Shown in pieces: positions 30,732 through 38,697 of a DNA stretch of 58,958 nucleotides. The notes under the pieces were generated by a model that saw only the letters and a list, made by a program, of their open reading frames with translations, was not told the DNA's origin and ran no database searches. Origin of the DNA: Candidatus Zhuqueibacterota bacterium (GTDB lineage Bacteria > Zhuqueibacterota > Zhuqueibacteria > Zhuqueibacterales > Zhuqueibacteraceae). The position numbers were made by a program, and so were the translations under genes. The stretch is taken from NCBI GenBank assembly GCA_022616415.1, contig JAKEEU010000080.1, positions 1 through 58,958 of the forward strand, given 5' to 3'. Each line of letters opens with the position of its first letter. The first letter of the stretch is position 1.

Positions 30732-32260
30732 TATTGCCGCACCCTCCGAACGCTGAGTTTTTCTTCTTCGAGCAGCGCTTTTTCAGGATCGATGTGTCCG
30801 TCGGTAGAGAAGAACTTTTTCAGCGTCTCTTCATCCGGCGGCTTCGTCATCAACGAAACGATAATCATCGTCGCTGCGGACACGGCGAGAATGACAGCCA
30901 CCGGCATGATGCCGGTGCCGCCGATGGTGTAGCCGGGCTGTTCCGAGCCTTTGATAAAAAAGTAAATCCATGTTACTGCTACGCTCAAAATCGAAGCCAT
31001 CGCGCCGTATTTCGTGCTGCGTTTCCAAAAGAGCGCCGCGGCGACGATTGGGAACAGCGAGGCGAAACCGGTGAATGACCAAACGCCGAGCTTGAAGATG
31101 CTGCGGTTCGATATGAGCGAGAGCGCGAAACAGATCGCGAGAATTCCGGCAACGAACAGCCGCCCAACCAAAACTTGCTGCTTATCGCTCATTTTGTCGT
31201 GAAAACCGTAATGGCGCACGATGTCGTGCGTGAACATGCTGCCAAGCGAGAGCACTTGCGAGTCGAGGGAAGACATGATCGCTGCCAGCACGCCGGCGGC
31301 CAGCATTCCCGCGAGAAAATCCGGCGAATATTTTCCGATCACGTTGATCAAAACCGAGTTTGCGGCCGGGCCTTTGAGACCGGGGAAATCGATGCTGCCC
31401 AAAATGCCGAGCAGTACGCTGGGGACCCACACTGCGGCGATGCACATCGGATAGAACATCAGCGGATAACGAAAGCTCTCGGCGCGCTTGGCGGTGAGCC
31501 AGTGCATGAACATGTGCGGGAACATGCCGACGGAAAGCGGGATGCAGGTGTAGGTCAAAAACTGCAAGGGCTTGATTTTCTCTCCGCGCATGAGCAGATC
31601 CGGATTGTTCTCGGAGACGATATCGAGCGCGTTGGCAAGCCCGCCCATCTTTCTCACAATGACGACGAAAGCGATGACCCCGAAGCTCATGAAGACCAAC
31701 GTTTGCAAGGTGTTCACCCAAGCGGTGCTGCGCATGCCGCCGTAAGTGACGTAAGCCAGGATGACCGCGCAAACCAAAAGCGCGCCAACCCATTCCGGAA
31801 TTTGATTGTTGGTGATTTCGTGCAACGTGATGCCGCTGCCCATGACGCCGACGAGCAAGTAAGGAATCATTAGCGCTCCAAGAACCAGAAAAAGCAGCAG
31901 CCCGAGAATATCGGAATTCCAACGCTGGCGAAAGTATTGCGCCTGGGTGATATAACCGTGTTGTTTGCCCAAGGTCCAAACCCGCGTTCCCACAAAAAAG
32001 AACACCGAGGGAATGATCAAGGCTGAGGCCGAGGCCAACTGTCCGAATACGCCGATGCCTTCGTGATACGCTTCGCCAGAGGCGCCGAGAATGGCCACCG
32101 AGGTCATGTTGGTGCCGAACAACGACATAAGCAGAATGAACGGGCCGATGCTGCGGCTGGCGACGAAATAATCTTCACCGGTGCGGCGAAAAAGCTTGTG
32201 CCCCATGGTGCCGACCACGAGCACCAGCGCCATGTAGATGAGAATGATGGCGATGATCAT
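30731..32260 (-). CDS. Sodium:solute symporter (SSS family)
   Basis: About 509 residues from the ATG at 32260 (MIIAIILIYMALVLVVGTMG), in ATGA overlap with the upstream small membrane gene. The longer frame from 32350 is rejected. It has roughly 13 membrane segments with the SSS pattern 'RTGEDYFVASRSIGPFILLM', 'TYGGMRSTAWVNTLQTLVFM' and the sodium-site region 'GVLAAIMSSLDSQVLSLGSM'. Relatives import proline, pantothenate or other organic solutes. Coupling to a threonine/serine dehydratase suggests an amino-acid substrate; this is inference. Confidence 0.9.
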   Translation of the reverse strand: MIIAIILIYMALVLVVGTMGHKLFRRTGEDYFVASRSIGPFILLMSLFGTNMTSVAILGASGEAYHEGIGVFGQLASASALIIPSVFFFVGTRVWTLGKQHGYITQAQYFRQRWNSDILGLLLFLVLGALMIPYLLVGVMGSGITLHEITNNQIPEWVGALLVCAVILAYVTYGGMRSTAWVNTLQTLVFMSFGVIAFVVIVRKMGGLANALDIVSENNPDLLMRGEKIKPLQFLTYTCIPLSVGMFPHMFMHWLTAKRAESFRYPLMFYPMCIAAVWVPSVLLGILGSIDFPGLKGPAANSVLINVIGKYSPDFLAGMLAAGVLAAIMSSLDSQVLSLGSMFTHDIVRHYGFHDKMSDKQQVLVGRLFVAGILAICFALSLISNRSIFKLGVWSFTGFASLFPIVAAALFWKRSTKYGAMASILSVAVTWIYFFIKGSEQPGYTIGGTGIMPVAVILAVSAATMIIVSLMTKPPDEETLKKFFSTDGHIDPEKALLEEEKLSVRRVRQ

Positions 32261-32487
32261 GATTTGTGCTCCTCCTCTCCTGTGGCTTTGAGATGGCGCG
32301 GCCAGGCGTTGTTGACCAACAGCATCATCATGACTGAAGCGGCCACGCAAAAGCCGATGTGATAGAGCAACCCGACCGGTAAACCCAACACCAAGCTCGG
32401 GTCATTCCATAACCACAGATCGTTGTGCAGCAGATACAAAACAAACAGTGCTGCATAAAGTGTCCAACGAGAGAAAGATTTTTTCAT
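32257..32487 (-). CDS. Small two-helix membrane protein (DUF3311-like symporter partner)
   Basis: This 76-residue protein has two membrane helices ('WTLYAALFVLYLLHNDLWLW' and 'HIGFCVAASVMMMLLVNNAW') separated by 'NDPSLVLGLPVGLLY'. Small proteins with this topology (DUF3311/DUF997, YhdT-like) are commonly encoded immediately before SSS symporters and are thought to be accessory subunits. Here the stop overlaps the symporter start as ATGA. It is the first gene of the apparent symporter-dehydratase operon. Confidence 0.75.
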   Translation of the reverse strand: MKKSFSRWTLYAALFVLYLLHNDLWLWNDPSLVLGLPVGLLYHIGFCVAASVMMMLLVNNAWPRHLKATGEEEHKS

Positions 32488-32526
32488 AAGTTTGTCCCTA
32501 TGATTTTCAGTGGTTGAACCGTGCGC

Positions 32527-32793
32527 TCACGCGGTTTTCCAGCGTTCCAATTTTGGAATGCCTTTGGTGAAGAAGCCGGCCAAGAAACCGGGAAAGCCCA
32601 TTTCTTTCAATTTGTTTTTTACGAATGCTTGCATTTCACCGACGGTGACATTCGGCCAGGTGAATTTTCCGCCTTCGTAGCAATGGCTGCAATACATCGT
32701 GCTCTTCGTGCCGTCGGCATTCGTGCCGCCGCCTTTTTCGTCTCGTTTCAGCGGCATGCCGCAGCTTTGGCAATTCTTGTGAGCCTTTTGCAT
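32527..32793 (-). CDS. Small zinc-ribbon protein
   Basis: This 88-residue cytoplasmic protein has two CxxC knuckles: 'NCQSCGMPLKRDEKGGGTNA' and 'MYCSHCYEGGKFTWPNVT'. This is the 'putative zinc ribbon' family pattern (C-Q-x-C-G-M-P-L ... Y-C-x-x-C-Y-x-x-G-x-F). A short helical tail 'MQAFVKNKLKEMGFPGFLAG' follows. Members are widespread and uncharacterised. It is followed after about 40 bases by the symporter operon. Confidence 0.85.
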   Translation of the reverse strand: MQKAHKNCQSCGMPLKRDEKGGGTNADGTKSTMYCSHCYEGGKFTWPNVTVGEMQAFVKNKLKEMGFPGFLAGFFTKGIPKLERWKTA

Positions 32794-32826
32794 GGGTTGC
32801 CTCCTTTCCGGTTTAGTATTGATACC

Positions 32827-33486
32827 TCAATATCTCCCCGCCTCTGTAATCACTTTTTTCACTCGCGCTGCTTGCGAGCTTTTCATATCAGCCATTCTCT
32901 TTTCCAATACCCGAACAAATACCGTCTTGTTTTTTGCATTCACTGCGACGACGGTTTTCTCGGCGTGTTGTGGAACATCTTTGGGCCGGCACGTTTCAAG
33001 GTGTTTCAGCAGATATGGGAATATCTTTTTGCCATAAGTCTCGTGCTTCGATGCGACAATCGCCAGGATTTTGACGCCATTATCTTTTGTAATGACTGAG
33101 CCTTTTTCCATCACGCCTTTGATTTCTTCATAATGCCTGAATATCTCACCCGCTTTTATTTCGGCAATCGTGGATAACGCAATCATGCTTCCCCAAACCA
33201 TGCGGTTATTCTTGCTCTTCAACAACTTTAAAAAGTCGCCGGCATATTCCGCGATCAAATTCGGATTGAGAAATCCAATCTCATACGACACTTTCAGACA
33301 ATCACTTTGAACATTTTGATTCTCGCTCCAAAGATTCTCGGCAATTTCTCGAATTCCGTTTTTATCTTTCTTTTGAACCAATTCTCGCGCCAGTTCCTGA
33401 TTGGGCACTTCATCGCGTCGATTTTGGAAGTAGGCTATTTTATTTAAGACGGACATTGGGCGCGTAAGTTCAACGGCCTTTTTCAA
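32827..33486 (-). CDS. HEAT-like repeat protein
   Basis: A 219-residue (or about 209 from MSVLNKIAYF) all-helical protein made of paired helices: 'NQELARELVQKKDKNGIREI', 'SDCLKVSYEIGFLNPNLIAE', 'MVWGSMIALSTIAEIKAGEI', 'VKILAIVASKHETYGKKIFP'. The pattern is that of HEAT-like or DNA-alkylation-repeat proteins. It has no signal or membrane segment. A lysine-rich C-terminus (ARVKKVITEAGRY) could contact nucleic acid. The role is unknown. It is divergent in base use, AT-richer than its neighbours. Confidence 0.65.
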   Translation of the reverse strand: MKKAVELTRPMSVLNKIAYFQNRRDEVPNQELARELVQKKDKNGIREIAENLWSENQNVQSDCLKVSYEIGFLNPNLIAEYAGDFLKLLKSKNNRMVWGSMIALSTIAEIKAGEIFRHYEEIKGVMEKGSVITKDNGVKILAIVASKHETYGKKIFPYLLKHLETCRPKDVPQHAEKTVVAVNAKNKTVFVRVLEKRMADMKSSQAARVKKVITEAGRY

Positions 33487-33597
33487 AACGGCGAAACAGA
33501 GCGTACCAAGTATGGTTTTTTTGATAGCAGGAAAAAGATGATCTCAGTGAAGCTCAACGCGCTCTGAGTTTCCATATTATAACAGGTGCTAACGGGG

Positions 33598-33984
33598 CTA
33601 TGTGTGAAGTTTCAGGTTTTCAACTCGCTCAAAGTGTTTTTTATTTAGCGTCGAAAGTTGCAAGTCGTATGTGATGGCCGTTGCAGCAATAAAAATATCC
33701 GGTAGCGAAATAAGTTGATTCTTGGTTTTCAAATCGCGATAAATTTGCGAAGCTGATTTGACGCAAGCGGAATCGAAAGGCAGGACTGGAAGCCTGGCCA
33801 GCAGCTCTTCGGTAAATTGGCGATTGGAGGGGGTGCTGCCAATCGAAAACTCAAATTCTGTAATCGCAGAAATCAAGCAATCGTATTGGGAGGCGAGCAG
33901 GTAAAAGACGGTTTTATCCTTTTGCGTTTTGCGAAGATGATCGATCAAAATTGACGTATCAATCAGAAGTCGTTCACGTTCCAT
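33598..33984 (-). CDS. vapC: VapC-type PIN-domain toxin
   Basis: About 128 residues from MERERLLIDTSILIDHLRKT at 33984; the frame opens at 33996. The PIN active site is present: Asp in 'LLIDTSILIDHL' (residue 9), Glu in 'CLISAITEFEFSIG' and Asp in 'LISLPDIFIAATAI'. VapC toxins are Mg2+-dependent RNases that cut tRNA or rRNA. The start lies inside the upstream antitoxin gene (overlap over 20 bases), indicating coupled translation. Nothing indicates inactivation. Confidence 0.88.
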   Translation of the reverse strand: MERERLLIDTSILIDHLRKTQKDKTVFYLLASQYDCLISAITEFEFSIGSTPSNRQFTEELLARLPVLPFDSACVKSASQIYRDLKTKNQLISLPDIFIAATAITYDLQLSTLNKKHFERVENLKLHT

Positions 33985-34199
33985 TGGCTCATCCACTCCC
34001 TGACTTTCTCGTAGTCTTGCAATTCATCATCGGTTAGCGTTGGAGCAGCAAGAAGCAAATCTTGCAAATTTTGCGCTCCATTATTGGATTCTTCGATTGC
34101 CAAAATAATGATTTCGACCCGTTTGGCGTGAAAATCAACGGGCAGGGCAACCGTAACGGCGCCGGATTTTACTTCCTGAATTTGCCGAATTGCGATCAT
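33963..34199 (-). CDS. VapB-like antitoxin
   Basis: This 78-residue protein lies upstream of and overlaps vapC. The N-terminal half is a small beta-barrel-like segment ('VKSGAVTVALPVDFHAKRVE', 'IIILAIEESNN') like that of DUF2281/AbrB-type antitoxins. The C-terminal half ('LTDDELQDYEKVREWMSQWN') is an acidic helix of the kind that wraps the PIN active site. It probably represses its own promoter. The pairing is clear, the exact antitoxin family less so. Confidence 0.75.
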   Translation of the reverse strand: MIAIRQIQEVKSGAVTVALPVDFHAKRVEIIILAIEESNNGAQNLQDLLLAAPTLTDDELQDYEKVREWMSQWNVNDF

Positions 34200-34318
34200 G
34201 ATGTCCTCTTTGTTTTAAAGCTTAAATTCCAATTTATGGTATAAAATGAAAATCCTATCTTGAATATAGCATAAAATCTGAATAATGCAAACGCCGTCTT
34301 TTCTTCGAGCTTTGAAAA

Positions 34319-34777
34319 TCAATCAAACTCAACTCGTGTCACAGACTGCTCCGGCCCGACCCGTCCCGCGATGATCTCCGCCTTGAAGTAATTCTCACCG
34401 CGAACGGGCGCGTCTGCCAAACGCCGCAGCATGGTGATTTGTCCGACATGCGTGAGCGCATCAGCGATGGGTCCTTGAAATAATTTTTCGGCAGAAAATT
34501 CGAGTGGCGCATCAGAAGCCAAGTAATCGTCAAATTTTTTAAGAGCAAGAAAAAAGCGCTCCACCTCCTTATCCCAAGGCAGCGGAGTGGAGTCGTGCCA
34601 AACGTGCTTTCCTTGCGCCAGTGATAATGCCCAGTCCAGCAGATCGCCAATATGTGCCAAAATTTTTTCCGGTGTTCGCGTGTTTTCGCCGATGCGGAAC
34701 GTCGCGAATTCTTCCGACGCATGGCGCACGGCTTTGCCGCCACGATAGGCTAAAGTTGCAACGGTGTGACGCAACAT
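34319..34777 (-). CDS. DinB-family protein 3
   Basis: About 152 residues from MLRHTVATLAYRGGKAVRHA at 34777. The longer frame from 34867 adds about 30 N-terminal residues of doubtful quality. Metal-ligand His residues are in 'EKILAHIGDLLDWALSLAQG' and 'DALTHVGQITMLRRLADAPV', the latter a well-conserved DinB segment. It resembles damage-inducible DinB/YfiT-like proteins. Transcribed alone. Downstream of it (34200-34318) is only short AT-rich sequence. Confidence 0.78.
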   Translation of the reverse strand: MLRHTVATLAYRGGKAVRHASEEFATFRIGENTRTPEKILAHIGDLLDWALSLAQGKHVWHDSTPLPWDKEVERFFLALKKFDDYLASDAPLEFSAEKLFQGPIADALTHVGQITMLRRLADAPVRGENYFKAEIIAGRVGPEQSVTRVEFD

Positions 34778-34997
34778 CTGGCGTTTTGTATCATCGGCTA
34801 AATTCAAGGTTGCTCCATTTCGTCTGTATTTAACAAAATACTCACTCACGGAATTGGAACAGCGCACGGAAATAAATCCTAAAATCTTTTGCTTCCGTCA
34901 GAGTTCCCATTCCGTGAGCTAAATTTTATCGCAATTCGTCCGCGCCATTGTTGCCAATCACTGCGCTTGCATTGCCTGATTCTTGCGCCGGCAACAC

Positions 34998-35049
34998 ATG
35001 CCGCTTCAGCGGCATTCCATATTTTAGCCCCATGCCTTTAGGCTGGGGC
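34998..35049. repeat. Two adjacent small hairpins (TTCA and TTTA loops)
   Basis: ATGCCGCTTCAGCGGCAT (34998-35015) and GCCCCATGCC-TTTA-GGCTGGGGC (35027-35049) stand side by side just after the TonB-receptor stop. On the minus strand they are well placed to end that transcript. Confidence 0.6.
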
Positions 35050-35074
35050 GGCGGTGGAATTTAAAAACACCTCA

Positions 35075-37198
35075 TCACAACCTGAATTCCATTTGTCCGT
35101 AAATCGCGCGCGGGCTGCCGGGCAAAACCGAGGCGGAGTAGAACAAGCTGAAGCCGCGCGTTTCATATTCCGTGTCGGTCAAATTCTTGACGTTGAGGCT
35201 CCAACGCCAGTTGCCGATTTGATAATACAGCATGGCATCCAGCGTAAAAATATCGTCGATTTTGTAGGCGTTGTCCTCGTCGATGAACTGCTCGCTCAAA
35301 TAGCGGCCGCCGAGGCCGAGACCGAGCCGATTGCCGAAGGTTTTGTTCGTCCAAACATTCAAAATATGTTTGGGGGCGAACGCGGGGACATTGCCGGAGC
35401 GATCAATTTGCACCGTTGGCGCTCCGTCGATTTGATCGATGAACTCCGTCAACTCGGGTTCCGTAAAAGCATACGCGACGAACGTCTGCCATTGGCGCAC
35501 CGGCTCGGCCATTAGCTCGAGCTCCAGGCCGCGAGACTTTTGCTTGCCCGCGAGAAACGCGAGGCTGCTCGAGCTCGATATGGTCAGATTGTTCTTTTTG
35601 AGATGATAGGCCGCCACCGTTGCGTGCAGTTTGCCGTTATAAAATTGCGTCTTAGCGCCGACTTCATATTGGGTGCTTTCTTCAGCTTCGACGTTGCCGA
35701 CGACCAGCGTGGATGGCGGCCCAAACGCCTTGCCCGTGTTGGCGTAAAATGAAAGATTCGCCGTCGGCGAATAAACCATTCCCAACATCGGGCTGAATTT
35801 TTCGTAACTGCGATTCGCCGAGGCCGGAACTGGAAAACCTTGCAGGAATAGCGTGCGGGTGTCTTCGTAGTCGATCGCGTCGAACCTGCCGCCGAGCGTC
35901 GCTTGCAATTTTTCTGAAAACGCAATTTGGTTGAGCGCATAAGGCGCGTACGTTATGCTCCGCGCGTCCGTCTTCATAAATGGAGAGGGCGTGACGGAAG
36001 TCGCCGTTTCAACCGGATTGTCCAAGCTGATCGGCGACAACTGCTGCACCACGTCCAGCGTGAATTTATCACCAAGCCGGTTGACTTCGAAGCCGGCCAA
36101 AATCTGATGCCGCACGCCGCCGGTGTTGAAATGCAGAATCGCTTCCAACTGGTTGCCGGCCAGCTTTTGGCGATCATCCAAAGCATTCAGCGCGCGGACA
36201 ACGACGGTGCCGAACGGTGAAGGAAAAGCGCCCAGCAGCAGGGTGCCGTTGGATTGCCAGTCCAAATCGGTATAATAAAATTTGTTGCGCAGCGTGAAGC
36301 GTTCGCTGAAGCGCGTCTCAAAATCAAGCCGCGCCCGCAGGATTTTTTGGTTGGAAATATCCGACGGCAGTTGATACGATTGCGTGCGCGGGACGTCCGG
36401 AACTTGATTGTTGAACAACGGCAAGCCGGTGTCGGGTTTGTATTTGCTCTTCACATGCTCGAAATTTGCGGTTAGCGAGGTTTTCTCGTTCAATCGCCAG
36501 GTCAAGGCCGGATTGACGCTGATGTTCTCGTTGTCTTTGTCGTCGCGGAAACTCTTCGAATCCTGCCACAGCGCGTTCAGCCGGAAGGCGACGCGCCCGC
36601 CGGCGTCCGCCAGCCCGAAATCAGCGGTGCTGCGGTAAGAATCGAAGCGGCCGTACGAGCTGCCGACGTGCAAAAAATTTCTGAAGATCGGCTGCTTACG
36701 CACGAGGTTGACGGTACCGGAGAGCGGATTGGCGCCGTACAAAAACGCGCCGGGACCTTTGAGCACTTCGACGCGGTCGACGTTGTACAAATTGTAAAAC
36801 GTGATTTCCGGTTCGGCCGCGCCGTCGGTGAGCACGAGGCCGCTGGTGACGGACTCAAAACCGCGAATCATGAAATAATCAAACACGCCGAAACCGGTTT
36901 GCGAATTGACGCCGCTGACGTTGCGGAGCGCGTCGCCGACCACGATAGCGCCCTGATTTTCAATCAGCGCGCTGGTGACGACGCCGACGCTCGCGGGCGT
37001 CTGCCGCAGCGCGACCGGCAGTTTCGTCGCGATGGTGTTGACGGTGGGGATTTTAGTCTCTCTTTCGCCAACGACGACGATGGTATCCGTCGAAACGTAA
37101 CTTTTTCCGGCGCCGGTTTGTGCAAACGCGGCAGTTGATGATAGAACGATCAAACAAATAACCAGCGTGACCAAGCGCGTGTAATTTGTCGATTTCAT
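35075..37198 (-). CDS. TonB-dependent siderophore-type receptor
   Basis: This 707-residue outer-membrane receptor has a signal peptide (residues 8-26, 'TLVICLIVLSSTAAFA'). The plug domain contains 'TPASVGVVTSALIENQGAIV', 'YFMIRGFESVTSGLVLTDGA' and 'VDRVEVLKGPGAFLYGANPL', matching TonB siderophore receptors. The 22-strand barrel ends in 'RAIYGQMEFRL', with the terminal aromatic position expected for Bam recognition. It should import a ferric siderophore or similar ligand. It stands alone; no TonB or ABC importer genes are close. Confidence 0.95.
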   Translation of the reverse strand: MKSTNYTRLVTLVICLIVLSSTAAFAQTGAGKSYVSTDTIVVVGERETKIPTVNTIATKLPVALRQTPASVGVVTSALIENQGAIVVGDALRNVSGVNSQTGFGVFDYFMIRGFESVTSGLVLTDGAAEPEITFYNLYNVDRVEVLKGPGAFLYGANPLSGTVNLVRKQPIFRNFLHVGSSYGRFDSYRSTADFGLADAGGRVAFRLNALWQDSKSFRDDKDNENISVNPALTWRLNEKTSLTANFEHVKSKYKPDTGLPLFNNQVPDVPRTQSYQLPSDISNQKILRARLDFETRFSERFTLRNKFYYTDLDWQSNGTLLLGAFPSPFGTVVVRALNALDDRQKLAGNQLEAILHFNTGGVRHQILAGFEVNRLGDKFTLDVVQQLSPISLDNPVETATSVTPSPFMKTDARSITYAPYALNQIAFSEKLQATLGGRFDAIDYEDTRTLFLQGFPVPASANRSYEKFSPMLGMVYSPTANLSFYANTGKAFGPPSTLVVGNVEAEESTQYEVGAKTQFYNGKLHATVAAYHLKKNNLTISSSSSLAFLAGKQKSRGLELELMAEPVRQWQTFVAYAFTEPELTEFIDQIDGAPTVQIDRSGNVPAFAPKHILNVWTNKTFGNRLGLGLGGRYLSEQFIDEDNAYKIDDIFTLDAMLYYQIGNWRWSLNVKNLTDTEYETRGFSLFYSASVLPGSPRAIYGQMEFRL

Positions 37199-37222
37199 GT
37201 GATGTGTAATTCCTCCGTGTCG

Positions 37223-37336
37223 GCTGTGGAATAAATTCCACAGCTAAAAGTTGAAGTCCCCTAAAGGGGACTGACTGATGTTTAGAGATTGCTTTAGCAA
37301 TCTTGCACTTTTTAGCCCGACGATTTATCGTCGGGC
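37223..37336. repeat. Row of four small perfect hairpins
   Basis: Four separate palindromes follow one another: 37223-37244 (GCTGTGGAATAAATTCCACA...), 37255-37272 (AGTCCCCTAAAGGGGACT), 37286-37303 (AGATTGCTTTAGCAATCT) and 37315-37336 (GCCCGACGATTTATCGTCGG...). All have TTTA, TAAA or ATAAAT loops and perfect stems of different sequence. They lie between the PQQ-propeller stop and the TonB-receptor start. Confidence 0.75.
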
Positions 37337-37341
37337 GGGCG

Positions 37342-38682
37342 TTATTTCCCCGCCACCTCCAAACAAAGCATCTCGCTCTGATTGCGCAAGTAAAGCTTGC
37401 CATCGGCCAACGTCGGCATCGTCCAAGATTTTCCTTTTAAAATCTGCGCGTTGGCTTTTTCCTTATAGCCAGCCGGCGTCGCTTCCACCAACGCGAGATT
37501 GCCATACTCGCCGAGCACGATCAAATGGCCGTCAGCATAAAGCAGCGAGCCTTTTTGGAAGCCGCGTTGCTGCCATTTGGGTTGGCCGCTCGTGATATCC
37601 AAACACGTCAAAAACGCATCGTCAAAACCGTACAAATAATTATTGTGCAGAATGGAAGATGAAAAATGATTTTTCATCTCGCGGCTTTTCCAAACTTCTC
37701 GCATGGTCGCCTTGCCATTGCTGGCTTGCGTCTGGAGCAAAGCCGCGCCTTTGCCGTACCCGGAAGAGATAAAAATTTTATCCGGCGGAATAAAAACCGG
37801 TGTGGCCGCATTCACATCATAGCGCGTCTCCCAATCATAGCGCCAGAAAAATTTGCCATTGTTCGGCGCTACCGAGACCAGTCCCGAGCCGGTGAAAACG
37901 AGCACCTGCCGTACGCCGCTGGTCGCGATCGCAATCGGTGCGGAATAGCCAGGAATATCGCTTTCCGATTTCCACACGACGCTGCCGTTGGTTTTGTTGA
38001 AGGCCATCACTGAATGGCCGGACTTGCCGCCGACGTCGACGATGAGCAGATTGCCTTCGACGAGCGGCGTGGTCGAGATGCCCCAGGTTGGAATTTTGCC
38101 GCCGTATTCCGCGCGCAGATCGTGGCTCCACGCGGCCTTGCCGTCAATTGATTTGAGCGCGTGCAGCTTGCCATTGCCGCTCAACGTAAACACCAAATCG
38201 CCGTCCACCGTAGGCGTCGAGCGCGGCCCATTGCCTTGATCGTTTCCAAACAGCGCGTCGGATTTGAAACGCCACAGTTCTTTGCCGCTGGCGGGATCGA
38301 AGCAAATGACGAACTCACTGCCGCTTTGTCCGTACATCGTATAGCCGCGCCCTTTGGCGATGACGATGCCGGCATAGCCCTCGCCGGACGGCACGCGCCA
38401 CAAAACTTTCGGGCCGCCCTCCGGCCAACTTTTCAGCAGGCCGGTTTCTTTGGAGATGCCGTCGCGATTCGGCCCGCGCCATTGCGGCCAATCATCCGGC
38501 GCGCTCGCAGCCGGCAGATTGCTCGAATTGAAATTCCATCCTATCATCATTAAAGCTGCGGTGACGAGAGCAAAACCGTAACGCAGACTGCCAGTCTGCA
38601 AGCGAAACACGCCGGTCATTATGACTAAAAATTTTCGCTGTCGTGATGGTTTTTTAAGAGTGTTGCAATTTTGTTCCTTCAT
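37342..38682 (-). CDS. Exported PQQ-like beta-propeller protein 1
   Basis: This 446-residue protein begins at 38682, where AGGAG precedes the ATG by nine bases. A membrane/signal segment 'ALVTAALMMIGWNFNSSNLP' precedes the propeller. The opening blade 'DWPQWRGPNRDGISKETGLL' and repeats such as 'FDPASGKELWRFKSDALFGN' and 'LTCLDITSGQPKWQQRGFQK' are typical of PQQ-like (YVTN/Kelch-style) eight-bladed propellers. Whether PQQ is bound is doubtful, as no catalytic dehydrogenase residues are evident. Its closest relative is the next gene upstream, giving a tandem duplication. A palindrome (38583-38599) is embedded in its N-terminal coding region. Confidence 0.88.
   Translation of the reverse strand: MKEQNCNTLKKPSRQRKFLVIMTGVFRLQTGSLRYGFALVTAALMMIGWNFNSSNLPAASAPDDWPQWRGPNRDGISKETGLLKSWPEGGPKVLWRVPSGEGYAGIVIAKGRGYTMYGQSGSEFVICFDPASGKELWRFKSDALFGNDQGNGPRSTPTVDGDLVFTLSGNGKLHALKSIDGKAAWSHDLRAEYGGKIPTWGISTTPLVEGNLLIVDVGGKSGHSVMAFNKTNGSVVWKSESDIPGYSAPIAIATSGVRQVLVFTGSGLVSVAPNNGKFFWRYDWETRYDVNAATPVFIPPDKIFISSGYGKGAALLQTQASNGKATMREVWKSREMKNHFSSSILHNNYLYGFDDAFLTCLDITSGQPKWQQRGFQKGSLLYADGHLIVLGEYGNLALVEATPAGYKEKANAQILKGKSWTMPTLADGKLYLRNQSEMLCLEVAGK
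38583..38599. repeat. Palindrome GCAGACTGCCAGTCTGC inside a coding region
   Basis: An 8-bp stem around a single base lies within the coding sequence of PQQ-like protein 1, where it encodes 'LQTGSLR' ahead of the signal segment. A near match stands free at 40942-40958, and a half at about 43797. Confidence 0.6.
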
Positions 38683-38697
38683 TTCAACAAGCTCCTG

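Noticed and set aside
37223..37336. CRISPR array
   Set aside because: The four units are palindromes of different sequence, with no repeated direct unit and no cas genes.
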